NCBI GenBank assembly: GCA_046483315.1
Contig: JAWODJ010000055.1
Span: 1-55,290 of the forward strand
Origin: PXAP01 sp046483315
GTDB taxonomy: Bacteria > Bacteroidota > Bacteroidia > Bacteroidales > PUMT01
Reading direction: 5' to 3'
Length of the DNA stretch: 55,290 bases
The first letter of the stretch is position 1. Every line of letters starts with the position of its first letter. A program made the position numbers and the translations under genes. This document shows positions 17,373-25,870 of the stretch, in pieces. Under the pieces are notes generated by a model. That model made no database searches, was not told the DNA's origin, and saw only the letters and a program-made list of their open reading frames with translations.

Positions 17373-18692
17373 TCAGGAGTCATGATCATAGTAAAAGCCC
17401 AAAACTCTGAGTCCGCTATGAATCTCGGGATTTCTCATAAAAAAGTCCCATAACAGTCCTGTCCTGAAATTTTCAATCATCACCACTATCGGCCCCTGGT
17501 CTATAGCCAGGTAATTATCGGCAAACCAGTCATGATGTAAGGAAAATGCATCATAAAAGCCGTATTCTCCCCACAGCTTTTCGCCCAAATCTTCATAAAA
17601 AAACCGTAATGCCCGCATTGATTTTTCCGGTGTATACGGAAACGCCGATAAGGCAGCAGTGGGTGTGATGACTCCCAGGTCGTTGGCAGGGCTGTGGGCA
17701 GAATACCCCTGATGGTTATCACTGGCCGTGAGTCCCCAGCAACTGTCCGAATATCCCTTATATCCGTCAGGGTTTTCAACGCAATGGCGGTAATTGATCA
17801 ATGTATGATTGAGGTTTTGTTTCCAATAGCTTGCATGTTCATCCTGCAAGCCTCTCGGATCAAGACCAAGAAACGAATAATGGCTGAAAAACAAGGGGCC
17901 CCCGTAAGGAAATCCAAGGGGAATTTCTATTCCGTAATATGTGTTACCGTTCAGAAAATTATTGCCTCCTTTCCATCCATTATCATATACTTCAAAAGCA
18001 ATGGGAAATGTAGGAGATGATGCCGCCAGGATATAGGCTATCAGGCATTCATCATAACCCCTTACAGGATGATTCATTTCCCATTCAAAATCGGGAGACC
18101 AGTGCCAGAACAACTGGTTTTGATCATTGGTGTACCATTGCCAGTCAACTTCATGCCATAACTTTGTAATAGTTTCACGAAGACGGTTCTCACCGGATAT
18201 ATCTTCATTAAAATACTCTCGTGCGGTAAGTAATCCCTGGATCAGAAAGGCTGTCTCCACAATATCTCCTCCGTTATCCTTCTCACTGAAAGCTTTGGTT
18301 TTACCTGTAGAACCATAATACCAGTGTGACCAGGCACCATGGTACCGGTCACAACTATCAAGGAAACTGACGATCCGGTTAAGTTGTATAACGGCATTTT
18401 CACGGTCAATAAAACCACGTTCAGCCCCTGCAATTATGGCCATGATTCCGAAACCGGTGCCTCCCGTGGTAACAACATCATTTGAATAATGCCTTTCATC
18501 GCTTCTTTCAACAGCCATCCCACTGGCAGGGTGTGCAAATCCGGTAAAGTATTCTATTGTCTGCTTCTGTACCTCATCCAGCAAAGCTTCATCAGACAAT
18601 ACATTATCCTTATTAAGGGTTTGGCAGCCGGAAGATACAATTATGTATATGGCTGAGATCAGTAAAATTATCTGTAATCTTCTGTTGGCCAT
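17373..18692 (-). CDS. GH144-family (glycoamylase-fold) lipoprotein, second copy
   Basis: The 439-residue protein has a lipoprotein signal with Cys23 (IVSSGCQ). The remainder matches the glycoamylase domain: GTGFGIMAIIAGAERGF, HGAWSHW, DIVETAFLIQGLLTAR, FWHWSPDFEWEMNH, LDPRGLQDEH and IDQGPIVVMIENFR. Characterised members of CAZy family GH144 are endo-beta-1,2-glucanases. It is the last gene of the polysaccharide locus, separated from the LamG-like gene by a strong hairpin. A related copy lies at 19686-21071. It is probably anchored on the outer membrane or in the periplasm. The beta-1,2-glucan substrate is inferred from family membership. Confidence 0.85.
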   Translation of the reverse strand: MANRRLQIILLISAIYIIVSSGCQTLNKDNVLSDEALLDEVQKQTIEYFTGFAHPASGMAVERSDERHYSNDVVTTGGTGFGIMAIIAGAERGFIDRENAVIQLNRIVSFLDSCDRYHGAWSHWYYGSTGKTKAFSEKDNGGDIVETAFLIQGLLTAREYFNEDISGENRLRETITKLWHEVDWQWYTNDQNQLFWHWSPDFEWEMNHPVRGYDECLIAYILAASSPTFPIAFEVYDNGWKGGNNFLNGNTYYGIEIPLGFPYGGPLFFSHYSFLGLDPRGLQDEHASYWKQNLNHTLINYRHCVENPDGYKGYSDSCWGLTASDNHQGYSAHSPANDLGVITPTAALSAFPYTPEKSMRALRFFYEDLGEKLWGEYGFYDAFSLHHDWFADNYLAIDQGPIVVMIENFRTGLLWDFFMRNPEIHSGLRVLGFYYDHDS

Positions 18693-18741
18693 TAATCTGT
18701 TATTTTATTAATTAACCGGTGCGGTAAGGTAAAAACAGAAT

Positions 18742-18772
18742 CAGCCCGGACCTGCCACTCCGGTCCGGGCTG
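18742..18772 (-). terminator. Strong hairpin between the LamG-like and second GH144 genes
   Basis: CAGCCCGGACC and GGTCCGGGCTG form a perfect 11-bp stem around a 9-nt loop. On the minus strand it is followed by ATTCTGTTTTTACC, so a terminator or partial terminator/RNA-stabilising stem between co-directional genes is likely. Confidence 0.7.
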
Positions 18773-18785
18773 AAAAATACACCCG

Positions 18786-19643
18786 TTATTCGGGTTTTTC
18801 GGCATCATATATAAATTCAATCTGTTCCGGGGAAAGTGGTATATCAAAGATCCTGAGATCATCCAGATCACCCTGGTAGTTTCCTATCCACTCCTGTGCC
18901 GTATTGGGATTCTTTCCGACATAGAAAAACCCGGCAGATTCAGGAACGGTAATGGGACCCATATAAGTGCCTTCGGCTGTCAGGGTGTCGTTTGCAACCT
19001 GAAGTCCGTTCAGGTACATATCTCTTACGCTGTTTTCACCATTATACACGTAAGCAAAATGAAACCACCTGGAGGAGGGAAACAAAACATCTCTCAGATC
19101 TCCCCAGTCTGTGTCCGTCCACGCAAAAAAATCGGACTCATGATGACGTGTAACTGCTTTATAACGAAGCGTATCGCCTCTCTGGCTTCCTTCCTGCCAT
19201 ATTGCATATCCGGCATTCCAGTCCATTTCCGGATCAATAAAAGATATTATAAAATTCGTACCGCCATCCAATTGCTGGGCACGCAGCCACATACTGACCG
19301 TCATACTGCTTAACCTGAGATCATCGGGGTCGGTAATCACTATACTTGAATTAGCTGACCCTTTGTAGGCTGAAGCTGAATTCCCGTAACGGTCTGTTGT
19401 ATACTGAACATTTGAACCTGTAGTTGTATGCCCTTCTTCATCTTCATCACTTTCAGTAAAGCGGAACCATACGACACGGTTAGCCACAGCAACGGTATCG
19501 GCATCGGTCGACACCTCGCCACTGCCGTTCCCGTTATCCTGATCGCCATTATCATCATCGTAGTCGTCATCATCTTTTGAACAGGCTGTTAATGACACAG
19601 CTACTGCTAAAAAGATCCAGAATAAAAATTTCAGATTTTTCAT
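18786..19643 (-). CDS. LamG-like (concanavalin A-fold) surface lipoprotein
   Basis: A lipoprotein signal ends at Cys21 (SLTACSKDD) and is followed by an Asp/Asn/Gly-rich linker (residues 23-45) typical of surface-exposed Bacteroidota lipoproteins. Residues 55-280 look like a LamG/jellyroll domain: MTVSMWLRAQ, RWFHFAYVYNG, MYLNGLQV, FFYVGKNP and GDLDDLRIFDIPLSPEQI. It lies between two GH144 genes in the Sus operon, so a role as a surface glycan-binding protein is likely. No catalytic motif was seen. Confidence 0.75.
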   Translation of the reverse strand: MKNLKFLFWIFLAVAVSLTACSKDDDDYDDDNGDQDNGNGSGEVSTDADTVAVANRVVWFRFTESDEDEEGHTTTGSNVQYTTDRYGNSASAYKGSANSSIVITDPDDLRLSSMTVSMWLRAQQLDGGTNFIISFIDPEMDWNAGYAIWQEGSQRGDTLRYKAVTRHHESDFFAWTDTDWGDLRDVLFPSSRWFHFAYVYNGENSVRDMYLNGLQVANDTLTAEGTYMGPITVPESAGFFYVGKNPNTAQEWIGNYQGDLDDLRIFDIPLSPEQIEFIYDAEKPE

Positions 19644-19685
19644 AATTTAATTTTTATTGGTTAATAGATTTGTTTAATTATTACT

Positions 19686-21071
19686 TCATTTTTGTTGATC
19701 ATAGAAAAAACCAAGGGTTTCTAATCCTTCATTAATCTGTTCATTCTTCATGAATACCTCCCAAAGCAGCCCACTGCGGTAATTTTCTATCATTACCACA
19801 ATAGGGCCCTGATCTATGGCCAGGTAGCTGTCCGCAAACCATTCGAATTCAAAGTTAAATGCATCTTTAAACCCATAATTACCCCACAGATCATCATACA
19901 GGTAGTAATAAAACGTTCGTAAGGCTTTCTTGCTTTCCTCCGGTGTATATGGCATTGAAGAAAGTGCCGCTGCAGGAGCAACAGTGCCATTATCTTTACC
20001 ATAATTGCCAAACGGTGCATGAGCCTGGTAGCCTGCCTCGGGATCGTCGCTTGCGGTTATACCCCATAAAGAGTCACTGTAATGACAGAATTCCCGGGGA
20101 TTTGCAACGCAATAACTATAGTTGATCATGCTGTGCCGGCGGTTCTGCTCCCAATAGCCGGCATATTCATCATTAAGGCCCCTTGGATCAAGGCCCAGAA
20201 AAGAGTAATGGGCAAAAAACAGCGGCCCCCCGAAATCAACTCCAAGCGGAAGCTGGATATTATAAAAATAACGTCCGTTAATGATGCCTCCTTCACGTGC
20301 CCATCCCTGATGATATACCTCAGAAGAAACAGGGCTGGTTGGAGAAGATGCGGCAAGTATATACACAATAAGAGCTTCATTCCATCCCCTTATGGCATGA
20401 TCCATTTCAAAATCATAATTTGGCGACCAGTGCCAGTAAAGAACATTTTCTCCTTTTGTATACCACCTCCAGTCAACCCCGTACCACAGGGTATCAACCA
20501 TGTTCCTTAAAGAATCTTCCAGTTGTGCCGGACGGTCAAAATATTCCCGTGCAGCAATAAGTCCCTGCACAAGAAAGGCAGTTTCAACAAGGTCACCACC
20601 ATCGTCTTTCGGACTGAAGGGGATGGTTTTTCCTGAAGTACCATCTATCCAGTGGGACCACGCTCCATGGTAGCGATCAGCATTAGCCAGGAAATTGCCA
20701 ATTTTCAAAACCCTGTCAAGAACATCTTCCCTTTCAAGGAAACCCCGTTCCACTCCGGCAATCATAGCCATAATACCAAACCCTGTACCACCCGTGGTAA
20801 CAAGATTACCTGATGAATTACGTTCCCGGGCCATACCGGAAGCCGGCTCTGCAAAATCCCAGAAATACCGGAGGGTGTTCTCCTGTACCTTATCAAGTAA
20901 CGCCTCCATTGATATCTCCTGCTCAACAGCCCTTGTCAGCGGGGGACAATCATCTGCAATAGCCGTGGTATCATTTCCGTTGACATCAGGCTGTTCATCT
21001 CCATTCTCCATATCACATGATACAAAAACACGGATTGATAAAAAAAGAAATATTAGATGCCTTATTATCAT
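19686..21071 (-). CDS. GH144-family (glycoamylase-fold) lipoprotein, first copy
   Basis: The 461-residue protein begins with a short lipoprotein signal (RVFVSCDMENGDEQ, Cys19) and an acidic linker. It has the same ordered blocks as the copy at 17373: GTGFGIMAMIAGVERGF, HGAWSHW, DLVETAFLVQGLIAAR, YWHWSPNYDFEMDH, LDPRGLNDEY and IDQGPIVVMIENYR. It is placed 40 nt after SusD. It would cleave an internal beta-1,2-glucosidic linkage if it behaves like characterised GH144 enzymes. The two copies are clearly paralogous; they may differ in product length or location. Confidence 0.87.
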   Translation of the reverse strand: MIIRHLIFLFLSIRVFVSCDMENGDEQPDVNGNDTTAIADDCPPLTRAVEQEISMEALLDKVQENTLRYFWDFAEPASGMARERNSSGNLVTTGGTGFGIMAMIAGVERGFLEREDVLDRVLKIGNFLANADRYHGAWSHWIDGTSGKTIPFSPKDDGGDLVETAFLVQGLIAAREYFDRPAQLEDSLRNMVDTLWYGVDWRWYTKGENVLYWHWSPNYDFEMDHAIRGWNEALIVYILAASSPTSPVSSEVYHQGWAREGGIINGRYFYNIQLPLGVDFGGPLFFAHYSFLGLDPRGLNDEYAGYWEQNRRHSMINYSYCVANPREFCHYSDSLWGITASDDPEAGYQAHAPFGNYGKDNGTVAPAAALSSMPYTPEESKKALRTFYYYLYDDLWGNYGFKDAFNFEFEWFADSYLAIDQGPIVVMIENYRSGLLWEVFMKNEQINEGLETLGFFYDQQK

Positions 21072-21111
21072 TTAATTTAAATATCAATCAATATGTCAAT
21101 GATACTGGGAC

Positions 21112-22560
21112 TCAATATCCCGGATTCTGGACCAATACCCCGTCACTAAGATCTATTTGTGACTGAGGAATTGGAAACACCTCATTTCTGCCCGTTTGAA
21201 ATCCAAGCGGACCAAGTACCTGTGCTGCCCTTCCCGTCCTCACCAGATCAAAGAACCTGTGCTTTTCCAAAGCAAGTTCAGCCCTTCTTTCATCCCAAAC
21301 ATCCTGCAGGTCGGGAGCCCCGATCGGATCAAGCCCTGCCCTCTGTCGTACCATGTTCAGGGGTGTGGCCGCATCACCTCCTGCATAAATTGCCGCCTCG
21401 GCATTCATAAGCAAAACCTCGGCATAACGGATGTACCTGATATTATGGTCAAGAGCATAATCTATAGTGTTGTATTTGAGTTCGGTATATACTTTATTGT
21501 TGTAATAGGGATTCGGACAGTTTGCACTTATTGAATCTCCGGCAGGTGTACGGGATCCTCTCGGCAGAACAGTTGCTGATTTCCTGATCTCATCTCCGCG
21601 GCTGTCAAAAAAGTCAATCAGCTTTTGTGACGGCACATTAAAGCCCCACCCCTGCAACTTTGCAAAATTGTTTCGCGGCCCCTGAACAAAGCCATACTCG
21701 CACCGGTACCTTCCCTGGTCCCTTGAGGTCAGCTGCAATTCAAATACTGACTCGGAAGAATTTTGTCCCACCACCCTGAATAACTTGTAAAAATCAGGAT
21801 ACAGGGCATAGGTGCTAGAACCTATTATCTCATCGGTAACCTCTTTTACTTCGGCCCATTTTTCCCGGTACATATATACCCTTGCCAGCAAAGCTCCGGC
21901 TGCCCCGTTCGTTGCCCTGCCGTATTCATTCATAGAATAGCTGACAGGTAGATGGTCGATAGCAAAAAGCAGGTCCGATTCAATAAAATCATAAATCTCA
22001 TCTTCTGACGAACGGGGTATCCCTGCAAACTCTTCCGCCGTAAGGGTGGTTTCAACCAATGGTATACCTCCAAATGCAAGATTTAACCGCAGGTATAAAA
22101 ACGCACGTAAAAATCTTGCTTCAGCAACCAGTGATGATCTTATTGCATCATCTTCAAAAGGCAGTTCATTGAGTGTGTTGATTGCAAAGTTTGCATTCCC
22201 TATTACCCGGTAATGGTCATTCCAGAAGCTCAGAAACAGGTCGTTATTTGGTGTGTGCGTGAATGCATTGAGTTCAATCATTGAGGGTGCATCATCAGGA
22301 GTACTGCCTTTGTCTGCATCATCACCTGTGACCTCAAACATGCCGATATAGGGAAAAACACTAATCCCCCAGCTTCTCAGACCGGCATAGACAGCGCTGA
22401 CATACCGAAAACCCTCTTCAGCCGTTGGTTCTTTTTCATAATCGACGGGCAGCCGGGCTTCAAGAGGAATGTCAAGAAAATCCTCACAAGCCGGTAAAGA
22501 CAATACCATGCCGGATATAAAAAATATAATAACGGATTTCACTATTCTTTGATTCTTCAT
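21112..22560 (-). CDS. susD: SusD/RagB-like outer-membrane lipoprotein
   Basis: The signal sequence ends at Cys25 (SLPACEDFLDIPLEARLP), the usual SusD start. The helical TPR-type regions follow (ARFLRAFLYLRLNLAFGGIPLVE, ALLARVYMYREKW), and the C-terminus has IRYAEVLLMNAEAAI and ERRAELALEKHRFFDLVRTG, all family hallmarks. The 482-residue length is normal. It forms the lid of the SusC transporter and binds the glycan at the cell surface. It lies 11 nt downstream of susC and must be co-transcribed with it. Confidence 0.95.
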   Translation of the reverse strand: MKNQRIVKSVIIFFISGMVLSLPACEDFLDIPLEARLPVDYEKEPTAEEGFRYVSAVYAGLRSWGISVFPYIGMFEVTGDDADKGSTPDDAPSMIELNAFTHTPNNDLFLSFWNDHYRVIGNANFAINTLNELPFEDDAIRSSLVAEARFLRAFLYLRLNLAFGGIPLVETTLTAEEFAGIPRSSEDEIYDFIESDLLFAIDHLPVSYSMNEYGRATNGAAGALLARVYMYREKWAEVKEVTDEIIGSSTYALYPDFYKLFRVVGQNSSESVFELQLTSRDQGRYRCEYGFVQGPRNNFAKLQGWGFNVPSQKLIDFFDSRGDEIRKSATVLPRGSRTPAGDSISANCPNPYYNNKVYTELKYNTIDYALDHNIRYIRYAEVLLMNAEAAIYAGGDAATPLNMVRQRAGLDPIGAPDLQDVWDERRAELALEKHRFFDLVRTGRAAQVLGPLGFQTGRNEVFPIPQSQIDLSDGVLVQNPGY

Positions 22561-22571
22561 AACAAGGTCTT

Positions 22572-25500
22572 TTAGAATGTCACACTCACACCAACTGAAA
22601 AAGTAGCACTTAAGGGATATGTATCATTATCTATACCTGTGGCAATCGGCGAACCTCCTATTTCAGGGGTATAACCATTATAACTGAACAGGGTAACAGG
22701 GTTCTGCGCACTGAGGTACACCCTCAGGTTGTTAATACTGAGATTTGATTCTTTATTACCAGCAAGTGAATAGCCAACCTGTACGTTCCGGATCCGGAAA
22801 TAACTCCCCGACTCTACAAAAAATGAGTTGGGAAAGATATTCCTCCTGTCAAGGGCAGCAGATGGATAAGTGTCAGATGAACCTGAACCCGACCACCTGT
22901 TCTCATAGAAATCCATATCATAATTGGCATCAGGAAAAACATTCCGGTTCGCTCTTTTTGCATTATAAATTTTGTTGCCGGCCACTCCCTGGAGTACCAG
23001 TGAAGCATCCCACTGCCGGAATGCCAGGTTAGCAGTAAACCCATACAGGAAAGCAGGGACAGGACTTCCCAGCATTACCCTGTCGGCATCATCAATCCGG
23101 TCGTCGTTGTTTATATTCTCAAACCTGAAATCACCCGGAAGGGCATCAGGTTGTAACACCATGCCGCCAGGACCGGTATAATTATCAATCTCAGTCAGAC
23201 TTTGAAAAACCCCTGCAACTTTATATCCGTAAAAAGCACCCACAGGCTGCCCTACCACTGTCTTTGTCAGAAACTGCCCGTTTGTGAGTGCACCAAAGAT
23301 GGAACCCGACTCATTGTTTATCTCAAGAACCTCGTTATCAACAGTCGATAAATTGCCACTGAATGAATAGGTGAAGTCACCCGGGCTGTTTTGATCGGTC
23401 CAGCCCAGGGTAAGGTCAATTCCCCTGTTTCTTATCCTTCCGTTATTGCCAAGCAGATTGCTTGTACCCGCAACACCAGGTATAGGTGCGTAAAATACGG
23501 CATTGTTAGTTATACGGCTGTAAAGGTCCGCTTCAAGATTCAGACGGCTGTTAAATGAAAAGACCTCTACCCCTGCATTGAATTCTTCGACAGTCTCCCA
23601 GACCAGAATATTATTATAAACGGTCTGAAACGTCAGTCCGGGAACAGGATTGTCACCTCCGAATATTCCTGTGGTTCCGGGACCGGGCATACCCACAATC
23701 ACTGATGAACTGGCAGGAACATTATTATTGCCCAACTGGCCCCAGCTGGCCCTTATCTTCAGATGCTCAAAATAGTCCTGGTCCGCCATGAAGTCTTCCC
23801 GGCTTATTACCCAACCCAGTCCGAGAGAAGGGAAAATTCCCCAGGGGTCATTGTACCTGGAAGACCCGTCAGCCCTGATCGTGGCAGTTACCAAATACCT
23901 GGAATCATAATTATAGCTTGCACGCGAAAAAAATGACAGTACCCTGCTTTTGGCTCCGCCATCACCGGCATTCCTGTTGGTATCATCACCAAGAGAAATG
24001 TACTGCGTCTCTTCAGAGATTTCAGGAACGTTATAAGATGTGCCGGTCAGGTAACCGGAGAAGAGCTCCTGTACCGATGACCCTGCCATGAGCTTTATAT
24101 TATGATTATTCAGGAAGCGATTGTATTCCAGGGTATTGTCAAACTGAATATTTCGCATGAAATTACTGTTTTTATTCAGTGAAGAGGTATTATTGTTTTG
24201 CAGCCCTGAAACATAATAGGTTGGATTAAAACTTTTTCCCTGTTCAAAAGCAATACTGGCATTCAGACTGGAACGGAATGAAAAATTATCCAGAAAGTCA
24301 AACATCACATAGGTGCTGGGGATAAGACTATATTGATCCTGTTTAACATTGTGATAGTAAGCGCTGGCCATAGGGTTGGCAAAAGGACCGGAAAAGCCAA
24401 GTCCCGTAGGATCTGTCCACCCATCCTCTGCGTTTCCGGGAAGGAACGCTGGAGGAGCAACATAAGCCTGAAAAAGTGAATAATTATATGCCGGTATAGT
24501 GTTGTTCTTTGAAAAAATCAGGTTGTATCCAAGTCTGACACTGGTAAAGAAATAATCACTTTTAGCCCTGAAATTAAGGCGGTTAAAATTATTGTTATTA
24601 TCCGGGTTATGAGTGTTCAGTATGCCGTCCTGGTAAAAATAACCAATGCCGTAGCTGTATGATGAGTTGTCTGTCCCACCCGATATGCTTAATTCATGAC
24701 TGGTAATTAATGCCTCGCGGGTAAGTTCTCTGTACCAGTCCGTGCTTTCAGGATAGTCATCATCGTCAAATAAATCACCCACTCCGGTCATACCGGTTCT
24801 ATGATTCAGTAGTTCAATATACTCTCCGGTACCCGCCATGTCAAGAATATTTGTAGCCTGCTGAAAACCGGTATATGTTGAGAGATTGACCCGCGTTGGT
24901 CCTTTTTTGCCTTCCCTGGTTTTAACAAGTATCACTCCGTTTGCTGCCTGCACTCCATAAATTGCACCTGCCGATGCATCCTTCAGAACTGTTATGGATT
25001 CAATATCGTTGTTATTCAAAAAGTTGATATTGTCAACAATAACGCCGTCAACCACGAATAGCGGCCCTCCTCCACCCGCAAATACCGTGCTTACACCCCG
25101 CACCCTTATGGAGGGCTGGCTGCCCGGTTCACCACGGTTAGTGACCAGCATTCCCGCTACTTTACCCTGTAAGGCCTGGGCAGGATTTACGGTAGTCTGC
25201 CGTGAAATATCTTCCGGTTTCAGTGTAGTAACAGGTGCAGTAAGATCCTGTTTAGTGCCGGTGCCATAACCAATAAAAACAACCTCATCCAGAAGGGTTG
25301 CTTCAGACTCTAACGCCACATCAATAATGTTTCTGCCCTCCACGGGAACCTCGACTGTTGACATTCCCACAAAAGAGAATACCAGTATGGCATCTTCATC
25401 TGCTATGATCTCATAATTCCCCTCCATATCAGTCCGCGTCCCCCTTGTTGTGTCCTTGATCAGCACAGTTACACCCGGAAGTGTTGTCCCGTCAGAAGCA

Positions 25501-25592
25501 TCAGTTACTGTTCCGCTTATACTGATTTGCCCGGTTCCGGAAATTATCGTGATAAACATAAAAATGAACAAAAAGAATATCTTTTTTTCCAT
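22572..25592 (-). CDS. susC: SusC/RagA-like TonB-dependent outer-membrane transporter
   Basis: The 1006-residue protein has a signal peptide, a carboxypeptidase-regulatory-like domain (about residues 25-105: ISGTVTDASDGTTLPGVTV), a plug domain (VVFIGYGTGTKQDLTAPV, then GEPGSQPSIRVRGVS and LFVVDGVIVDNI) and a long beta-barrel ending in FSVGVSVTF. There is no N-terminal STN domain, so no coupling to an anti-sigma factor is expected. It imports oligosaccharides across the outer membrane using TonB energy. It is first in the structural operon, with a good -7 box upstream. Confidence 0.96.
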   Translation of the reverse strand: MEKKIFFLFIFMFITIISGTGQISISGTVTDASDGTTLPGVTVLIKDTTRGTRTDMEGNYEIIADEDAILVFSFVGMSTVEVPVEGRNIIDVALESEATLLDEVVFIGYGTGTKQDLTAPVTTLKPEDISRQTTVNPAQALQGKVAGMLVTNRGEPGSQPSIRVRGVSTVFAGGGGPLFVVDGVIVDNINFLNNNDIESITVLKDASAGAIYGVQAANGVILVKTREGKKGPTRVNLSTYTGFQQATNILDMAGTGEYIELLNHRTGMTGVGDLFDDDDYPESTDWYRELTREALITSHELSISGGTDNSSYSYGIGYFYQDGILNTHNPDNNNNFNRLNFRAKSDYFFTSVRLGYNLIFSKNNTIPAYNYSLFQAYVAPPAFLPGNAEDGWTDPTGLGFSGPFANPMASAYYHNVKQDQYSLIPSTYVMFDFLDNFSFRSSLNASIAFEQGKSFNPTYYVSGLQNNNTSSLNKNSNFMRNIQFDNTLEYNRFLNNHNIKLMAGSSVQELFSGYLTGTSYNVPEISEETQYISLGDDTNRNAGDGGAKSRVLSFFSRASYNYDSRYLVTATIRADGSSRYNDPWGIFPSLGLGWVISREDFMADQDYFEHLKIRASWGQLGNNNVPASSSVIVGMPGPGTTGIFGGDNPVPGLTFQTVYNNILVWETVEEFNAGVEVFSFNSRLNLEADLYSRITNNAVFYAPIPGVAGTSNLLGNNGRIRNRGIDLTLGWTDQNSPGDFTYSFSGNLSTVDNEVLEINNESGSIFGALTNGQFLTKTVVGQPVGAFYGYKVAGVFQSLTEIDNYTGPGGMVLQPDALPGDFRFENINNDDRIDDADRVMLGSPVPAFLYGFTANLAFRQWDASLVLQGVAGNKIYNAKRANRNVFPDANYDMDFYENRWSGSGSSDTYPSAALDRRNIFPNSFFVESGSYFRIRNVQVGYSLAGNKESNLSINNLRVYLSAQNPVTLFSYNGYTPEIGGSPIATGIDNDTYPLSATFSVGVSVTF

Positions 25593-25674
25593 AATCCGGA
25601 AAATTTTAGATTACAATGGACGGTAATAACCAGGGAACCGGATTCTTGTATAATCAGCCCTTTACGTAAAGGTA

Positions 25675-25682
25675 CAAATCTA
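25675..25682 (-). promoter_or_regulatory. Predicted -7 box (TAGATTTG) of the susC operon
   Basis: On the minus strand TAGATTTG matches TAnnTTTG, with TTG motifs roughly 14-17 nt upstream (AATTGCTTGATTAACC). It lies about 80 nt upstream of the susC start. Upstream of it is a long AT-rich stretch (25,790-25,830) where the regulator might bind. Confidence 0.6.
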
Positions 25683-25870
25683 TTATCCGGTTAATCAAGC
25701 AATTCGGCGCATTTCTGTTTCACAGGGAGAATCAGTATTGGGTAAACACCTCAACAATACTTTCACAAAAAACTTAACAAACTATATAATAACATTATAT
25801 ATATTGTAAAAAGTACTCTCTTTTCGTAATCAAAATACAACCCGGCAACAATTCCGGTACAAAATTAATC

